Below the pieces are notes generated by a model. That model was not told the DNA's origin, searched no databases, and was given only the letters and a program-made list of their open reading frames with translations. The translations under genes were made by a program, and so were the position numbers. Shown here piece by piece: positions 56,901-64,000 of a stretch of DNA of 64,000 bases. How positions within the stretch are numbered: the first letter of the stretch is position 1; every line of letters begins with the position of its first letter. This DNA is from Strigops habroptila (lineage: Eukaryota > Chordata > Aves > Psittaciformes > Psittacidae): positions 89,106,283-89,170,282 of the forward strand of contig NC_044277.2 of assembly GCF_004027225.2 (NCBI RefSeq), written 5' to 3'.

Positions 56901-59900
56901 GTGTGAATAGAATACTTCATTATTCTGTACTGAGTGCATCAGCTTATTGCTCTGCCTGACATTTCAAACTGGACGAGTTGAAAAGAAAGTTTTCTGGTTC
57001 TGCATCTATTAAGAGCAACAAAATGATAACTCTATGTTTGCAATAAGGATAGTAAGGCGGGCTGTGTTTGTTTGTTTGTATGACATTCTTTTGTCTCTTG
57101 ACTGAGTTTCAGTTTTTTGCTTGGCCGGTTTTATTTGATTTTAGCTAGAAGGGATATGAAGTGCGGTGGTGCTGCTCTGCTTTCCTCGGCATTACAAAGG
57201 TAATCATAGATATATAATTTGAGGTCAGATGTTAAATAAGGAGTTGATTTACCCCCTCTGTTTTGGAGGCAGTGAAGGATGGATGTATCATATCACAAAC
57301 ACCATTCGAGTAACACAAAACCTCTGAGGTGCTCAGTGAGTGTGTAGGGGGAGCTTAACAGAAGTGGCAACTCCCTTTTACTACATAGCAACATTCTGTT
57401 TGCAGTCTGTGCAGTGAGACACGACAGGTCATAGCTACGCTAGGAAAGAGCATACCTGAGGTAATGCTGTTTTGCTCAGCCCTGGGGAACACCCCCGAGA
57501 TTAATGCACTTTGCTTCTCGATGTCAGACCACCCACGCTGTTTTGGAGCTATCATAGAAGGCCGATTACAGTTTGTGACAGTCCCTTTTACAGTGAAGCA
57601 GAGCAGTGATCCACTGATGATGTGTCCTGATCTGGACACATCTGGGGAGCCCTCTGAGTTCCTAGTGTTTTCCAGGAGTGCTGCAATACCATTTTCTTTG
57701 CTCTTTCTGGGAATGCAGACCACATCCCCTGACTTACCTTGAAGACCTATTAATATTTTGGGAAATTCCACCACACCTAACTTACAAAGTTTTCTGTGTA
57801 CGTTTTACCTCATAACCAGTTTCCTTCCCCCCCCACCCAAGGAAGGGTGTGATCTAGTTCCATGACTCTAAAAGGCCTTTTCAAATCTGTCTCAGAGCTG
57901 TGTGCCTCCTGTGACATCAACGGGGGGGAAGGAAAAAATAAAGCATGCAAACAATAGCCTTAGAGTAAATATGATCTCACTGTGATTAAACCACAGTACA
58001 TCAAAATCAAAAAGCAGATGGAAAACCCAACCTCTTTCCCTCAGGCAAGCAATTAAAAACTTAATGAAAGGAGATCGGCTGTTAAATGCTTAAGAATTGA
58101 AGGAGCAGAGCAGAAGGGAAAGGAAAAAAAAAAAAAGGATGGAAAGAAAGAATCCCGAAACGTGTGTTTCGAGTTCTCAGTTTTCCATTTTCTGGCATTT
58201 GCGAGCAGTCTTCTCCCAGACAAAGTTTCCTTAAAAAAAACCCCTTCCTAAACTTAACTCTTCTCTGTGCAGCTCTGGGGAAACAATCCCAACCCAACTG
58301 TCAAGAAACAATGGCTATGTAGACTTAGAACATCAGTACTGTCACCAACTTCTTTGTCTGATGTTTTTAACTTTGGGAAATATGACCCACCCCCCACCCC
58401 CCACCCCTTTTTTTTTAAATCTAGAACTTAGCTGAATTGAGACATGCTCTTCTCCCCCCAAAGCTCTCCACAGAAGGGAAAGCCACCGTTCTCTGTCACT
58501 TTAGTGTCACCATCTGGGATAATACACAGCAGCTGCAACTTGGGATGCCCTGAGAATCCAGATACTGAAGCTTGGGAACTCATGTTTCCAGTCCTGGGCT
58601 AGCCTTCAGCAGGCTGGTAGGGGGACACGTAGCAAATTGCCTGTGAATCAGACACACTTACAGGGGAGCCAGGCCTGGCTGGCAGATGAGGGCTTGCCAG
58701 GTGTGGTGAGGGTCTTCTCCATACCACAAGGCAGCAGCCAAAAGTCAACAACCCTCCCAGGACAGCTTGATTTTGACAAGCTGACGTTTTCTAGCGAAGC
58801 ATACCACTGGAGAAGGGGGAGGGATAGTGTGTGGGAGCATTTCAAACAGTTCAAGTTACTATGCTTAGTCTCACATTGAAATACAACTTTAACTGTATTC
58901 TTGATCGCGTGAGAGATCGGTTTCTGCAATTCCTGGGCTGCAAACAACATAAAGCAGTATAAGCTGGGAGAGAGAAAAAAAGAGAAGATAACTGCTTGTA
59001 AACTAGGCTTCTATAACAGTAAAAATTGGTTTATTACCCCAAGCATTTTAACTGCATGTAAAGTCCATAGGGCAAGGACATTCATGACCCTACCTACCGA
59101 AAGCTGTGCATCAAAGAGCGTATACTTCCAGTTGTTTTGTACTTAACTCTTTAGATCAAGAAATTCCTTTGAAAGACAATACTTGAATTTTCATGGCCTG
59201 TATTTTCCTCCCCCGAGCTCAACTAAGCAGGACATTCATTGCAGAAATTGAGACTTACTCCTAGGATCCTTCAGCATTTTCTAAGATTTGTCATCACCAA
59301 ATGGTTCACAGTATTGCTACTACTAATAATTTCAACCTTGCTGTGAATGGGGCCTGCTTAAGAAAGAGCTGCTGGTGCACTGACTGCATTCCTGTAGAGT
59401 AAAACTATTCTTATTACTCTTCCTTTTCCGGGCAGGCTAATCCACTCTGACTGTGAATGAAGTGCTTTTAAAACAAACACAAAAATAGAAAGGCGAGAAC
59501 GGGCCTCATCCCTATAGAGAAAAAAAAAATATACAACTTTTGCCATGCTATGCGCTTGTGTTTCTAGGACTGCAAACTATAGCTTTTAGCAGTCCTGTTT
59601 CTTGTCAAACGCAAACCACGTCCAAATCTGCTGTGGAAAAATGAGCTTTTTAAAATTAAGACAGTTTCCACTACTGTAATGTCTAGACCAAAAGGCAAAA
59701 GAAAAAGAACACCTGCCAAGAGCAGCCTGTGATAAACAGGCAGCAATATTCTAGGGCTGTACTCTTAGCTGCTATAAAGTGACCCAGCTTCACTGACACT
59801 GAGAGCTGCAGCCATTTACAGGCAGCAAGGAGTACCTCTAAATGCAGCTTTACTCAGCAATAGCCTGACTTAATACTGCTGAATACATGCCATAAACATT

Positions 59901-61639
59901 CTTCTGTAGCACAGTCCTGGACAGCTGTCTGATCAATCCTACTGAAGACCTAGCATAAAGCATCCTTCAAGGATCAGAGTACTGTTGTAAGAGATAAATG
60001 TCCGCTGCTTTTATGAATGCTCAGGGAGCACATACTACGTAAAGAAGCATCTTGGAAACTGCTTGGAAACTGACTTTCACGTTTACAATTCCAAATGTCA
60101 GTGAATGTGGGCTCCTACGGAGGTATGTGGACTTTACTGTCTCAAAGTTCAGATACTTGTCTCTAACAAGTGCAGCCAGAAACAGAGTAGAAGATAAGGG
60201 TTCTCCATAATTGTTGCAGCTAAGGCAGACACCTACCTGTTCATGCTCTTTTTAAGTGCTTATGTTGCTTTAAAAATTAAATTAAACTCTATATCTTGAA
60301 GATGGGCAGGCTCCTAATTCCTGTTGGTATGAATGGGATTTAAGTACATAAATGTGTGTGATAAGCTAGTCCAAATAAAATAGCAACACAAAAATTACCT
60401 AGGCCCCAAAGTGACCTTCTATTGCATGCAGAAGTCATTCCCATGCACCTAACAACTTTGATAATAGCAATATTATCAAGGAAGCCCTCATCATGGAACC
60501 ATGCTCCAGTCATGGTTTTCCACTTTTCGTATGCACAGAGACACAGGCTGTTTGCTATTTCCAGATACTGAGAGAACATCCTCATCTCATGTACTTTTGT
60601 GAAAGAGCAGGATCTCATGCTTGTCTGAGGATTACCGTGAATGTGGACTGAGGACTACATTCCTACTCTTTGCGAGAAGACCAACAGGCTCCTTGTCTCC
60701 TACAATTTCTAAAGTTGGCCAAGGCAGCCAGTAGGCACACCCATCCTAGTAGTGGTGCCTCCAGCAGGAGGTGTGTGTGACTTGGGAGAATTACCTCATG
60801 CAAACTTTTACTTGGGTCACTAGACACACCTGGCCCTGCTGAAATGACTCTGGTGTTTGTAATGGAGCACAGGCAGTTCAATAATATAATCTTCTCCTGA
60901 GCCACCACACGTACGAGTTCAATGTTCAGTGATAAGATATCAGTGCAAGTATAATCTTTTCTAACCCCACTTGCTGCTATGCTTGAAATCATAAGATTCC
61001 AAAGGTGAGTTTGTACAGTCTTAAGAATCGTGGTCTAACATTTAATGAGTTCACAGTAACACTTCATGAGACTTCCCAAAGTCTAGGCTGTGTTCTGCAA
61101 AACAGTAGTTACTGGCTTAGAAGAGCTGCAGAACTCTCCTGAAATGTACTTTCATTTTTCCTTTGCAGAAAGTGTTTCCATAAAGTCTTACTATTGGGGA
61201 GTTCTCCTGCTCTCTGATCTGGTAGGTCCTCCTCTGATCAGGTCTTTTGATAGTAAGGCACTGTTTGGAATGACTAATGTTGGGTCAAGGTATCTCAAGG
61301 CTAAGTAATAGTGTAACGTGACTGCAGCCTCTAGCAGGATCTTAAAAGCATGAGTAAAACCCTCAGATTAGTATCCAAAGTCTCTTGTATTATCTAGGGT
61401 CAAAATGAATTGGAACTATCAAGAATATAAGGAACACTGTTCATCTAGCAGTTCCGCTTCCACATTGTATACTAGGAACTACTGGACAGAGGCAGATTAG
61501 GCTACCAGTTTCTTGATGAAATAGATTTACAGCTACATTACTCAGGAGCAGCTGTTAGCATAAAAACACAGAAGTTCAGAAATCATGCAAAAACCTGCAT
61601 GCTGTTAGCTGTAATGCTTTGTGATGGTTCCTCTTCTTC

Positions 61640-61790
61640 CTCTGAAACAAGTCCTGTAACATCCCTAAGCCTCAGCACCTCCATCTCTCAAACAGAATTA
61701 ACAGCACCTTGCTATCCTACCAAGTCTATGGGAAAACAATTCTATCATGTGAGGTTCTAAAACACCCCGAGGTATTGAGGCAATTACTTC
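61640..61790 (+). repeat. MIR-like SINE fragment
   Basis: TAACATCCCTAAGCCTCAGC, 'ACCTCCATCTCTCAAACAG' and 'AATTAACAGCACCTTGCTA' follow the MIR core order ('taacctctctgagcctcag', 'tttcctcatctgtaaaatg', 'aatagtacctacc'). An 18-base stretch recurs exactly at 63231-63248. Confidence 0.6.
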
Positions 61791-63219
61791 TATTGGAGGT
61801 ACCCAAAATTGGAGGCTTATAAGCAGCAGTACAGGGGGTGGGAGGGGAGACACACACAGAGGCTACAGCAGTGAAGAGCGGGAATCTGAAAATGACAGTG
61901 GCTCTCCAAGCTTTGGGAAGGAGTCAGTCATATTGATACATCTCACTAGTGCTGCGACTGATTTAGGCCTGACCCTGGTAGACTTCTGCCACTTCTCTCC
62001 GTACAGAGGGGAGAAAAATCAGGAAACTTCCATTGCAAATTCACACTGGTAACAGCGACGGCACAAACTTCGGGCAGTTTTTCCCTTTGTGGGTTTGTTC
62101 CTCTAATACTACCTTTTACAAGGTTTTACAGTTTCTGTTTACTTCTAGGTTTGATTGCCACCCTGTGACTGCTGAGACACCAAACAAAAAAAAGAAAAAG
62201 AAAACAGAGGAGTGCGAGGAATAAATGAAACAGAGAGGATTTAGTTAGTAAAGTACAGGCAGTTCTTTTCCCTTTACATGGCCCGACATTCAAAGTCTTT
62301 CATTGCCAGGGTTACAAGCGGCTTTTCACAAGCATTCCTGGTTGGGAATATAGTATTTCTTCCCAGGGACACTATTTTGTTTGTCTTGGCGTGCAGACAT
62401 TGTAATCAAGTCTATATATTACAGGACTGTGCCTTAGCACAAATGGCAGGCATTTCGAACCCTATTTAGGTTTCTTCCTTGCCCAACAAATTATCTAAAA
62501 ATAGATAATCAAGACCTCATACTTTACATCTACGTCATTCCTTCTGGCTTAAATGAGGTAAGGAATGTAGGGGGTTTTTTCTTCCTCTCTTCTTTCACTG
62601 TTTGGATCTTTTGGTAAACAGATAAGCCCCTCTTTCTCCTTCCCCCTCTCTTTTTGTCTTGCTTGTGAACAGCCAACAAGCTACAGAAGCCTTGTTATGA
62701 TTAACATCTTCTCCCTTTTGCTTCTGTCACACTTTTATTGCCTGAGATAAGGGTACTGGAATTGCTGGCTAGATTATCCTCTCCCATCATGTTCTTCTCT
62801 CATCATAGTAATCTCTGGTATTTCTGTTCCTACACAGTACATTTCAGCTGTAACTGCTTCATCCTTGGGGTCACAGTCTGGGTTAGGGTTCAGAAAGGGT
62901 TGATCTTACTTTCTGGATTACAGAATACTGGAAAGGCATCCTGCGAGAACTTGATGGGATGGGGGTGTACTTGGTGGTTCATGAAGAGCTAGCACAGAAG
63001 GATGCCGAGTTCATCAAATGAAGAATTGGGGTGTTGCCGTAACACATCTGCACCCAACAGGAATTAGTTTCTGAAAGCAGCGTATAGATAAGTACGACTA
63101 AGGCTCACAACTGACATGCAAGTATTTGTTAAGCTTAACATTTCCTATCTTTCCATTGCTCACTTAGAATAACTTATGTGTTCTCCATTATTTAACCAGA
63201 ACATGAGTGATAGAACAGG

Positions 63220-63260
63220 ACCTAACCTGGTAACATCCCTAAGCCTCAAATTTGCTTTTC
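63220..63260 (+). repeat. Short MIR-like fragment
   Basis: CCTAACCTGGTAACATCCCT then AAGCCTCA shares an exact 18-mer with the fragment at 61657-61674, in the same orientation. It is too short for a firm family call. Confidence 0.4.
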
Positions 63261-64000
63261 CTTTGAATAGTAACAGCTTCATTGAATTTCACACAGTGTG
63301 CAAAAGAGACACAGAAGTGCAGAGACATATATAAGGCAAAATTCTGAACTTGCTTAAATCCACAGGGATTTTGCCAGTGGCTTTCAGAGGATTCAGACTA
63401 GTATATTGGAAGAATTTTTGAGGAGTGGGATAGACAATAAAAGAAGCTTAGGTGAAGCGAAAAGAAGAGTGAAAAAAAGGGTAGACTGAGTAGTGGAAAG
63501 ATTATCTAGGCCAGAAATCACCTTGGGTTTAGTCACACTGAAAGTGAAGCCGTGAATGATGGAGAGAGGTACTCAGGGTCTCACGCCAGTCAGTTCCTGT
63601 TCTGTCCAACTGTTAATACTCTGATTATAATAAGCATCTCAACCGTTTCTTTAAATGAGGCCTTACTTCATGGACTATCAAAATGAAAGTAAAGAATGAC
63701 AGGCCCCAATATAACACTAGGAGCAAACAGACCCAACTCTGCACCTGGAAGCTAAGCCACCTCTGAAGTGATGGTATGTCCCCAGGCAGGCCATGAGCAC
63801 ACTCTGGTCCTTTATCTTCTGTATACAATAAAAACTATAGAACTTTTGTTTTCCTATAGAAATATAAAAGAAAGGAAGAAAATACAGAAAAAAAAAATAA
63901 TAAAGACTGAATGAGCAGGTATTTTCTTTACATGTTGCTCCAGGAATAAGAAATAGACCTAAGAATCTTTGTCCTAGTTAAGTAGTATAAGAAACTACTT

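Larger units (their letters stand above)
50114..64000 (-). other. NEDD9: NEDD9 intron 1 (part), 5' exon not found
   Basis: From the exon 2 acceptor to the right edge I see no CpG island and no ATG-AAG-TAT-AAG (or MWTR-type) short first exon followed by a donor on the minus strand. The NEDD9 start and promoter are therefore probably beyond 64,000. The stretch holds a T run (51291-51307), a (TG)11 repeat (52102-52123), an A run (53882-53902), a CR1 tail (53448-53503) and two MIR-like fragments near 61.66 and 63.23 kb. No other gene is recognised. Confidence 0.7.

Noticed and set aside
56924-56940. Minus-strand ATG-AAG-TAT considered as the NEDD9 first exon
   Set aside because: The next codon is TCT, no GT donor follows where expected, and there is no promoter-like sequence nearby.
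57355-57774. 139-codon minus-strand open frame in NEDD9 intron 1, considered as a possible upstream exon or retroelement
   Set aside because: It does not resemble the Cas N terminus or a viral or LINE protein, and has no suitable splice donor feeding exon 2.

Overview
This is a vertebrate nuclear genomic window, most likely from a bird. Evidence: split genes with GT-AG introns, one CpG-island promoter, and several CR1 LINE 3' ends whose tails repeat the octamer ATTCTATG, typical of avian (or more broadly sauropsid) CR1. There are no operons, bacterial genes, CRISPR arrays or complete mobile elements.

The layout is two protein genes arranged tail to tail. Positions 1-3.6 kb are upstream intergenic DNA with CR1 fragments. 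A GC-rich CpG island (about 3.64-4.96 kb) is the promoter and first exon of SMIM13 on the + strand. Its coding sequence is two short pieces (4669-4744 and 13722-13915) separated by a 9 kb intron, followed by a roughly 3.2 kb 3' UTR ending near 17.15 kb. Positions 17.15-27.07 kb are intergenic, with CR1 and simple repeats and no convincing gene. From about 27.07 kb to the right edge lies NEDD9 (HEF1/Cas-L, a Cas-family adhesion scaffold) on the - strand. Six coding exons can be placed to the base at 50113-49676, 34427-34326, 33220-33119, 32675-31452, 31123-31034 and 29693-29184. All junctions are phase 0, and together they encode 821 residues. The tiny first coding exon, about four residues in mammals, was not found and probably lies beyond 64,000. 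SMIM13 beside NEDD9 matches the neighbourhood on human chromosome 6p24.

Functionally, NEDD9 is an SH3 / YxxP-substrate / serine-rich-helical / C-terminal scaffold working downstream of FAK and Src kinases. SMIM13 is a single-pass small membrane protein of unknown function. Nothing suggests that they act together.

No new biological system stands out. The best leads are: an exon-like 41-codon reading frame with a plausible splice acceptor and its own 3' end inside the presumed NEDD9 3' UTR (27326-27451); a convergent pair of ZNF143/THAP11-type motifs in the SMIM13 promoter, with a third such motif deep in a NEDD9 intron; lineage differences in NEDD9 phosphotyrosine and caspase motifs; and a few small repeats. 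Comparisons with mammalian proteins are from memory and could not be run here.
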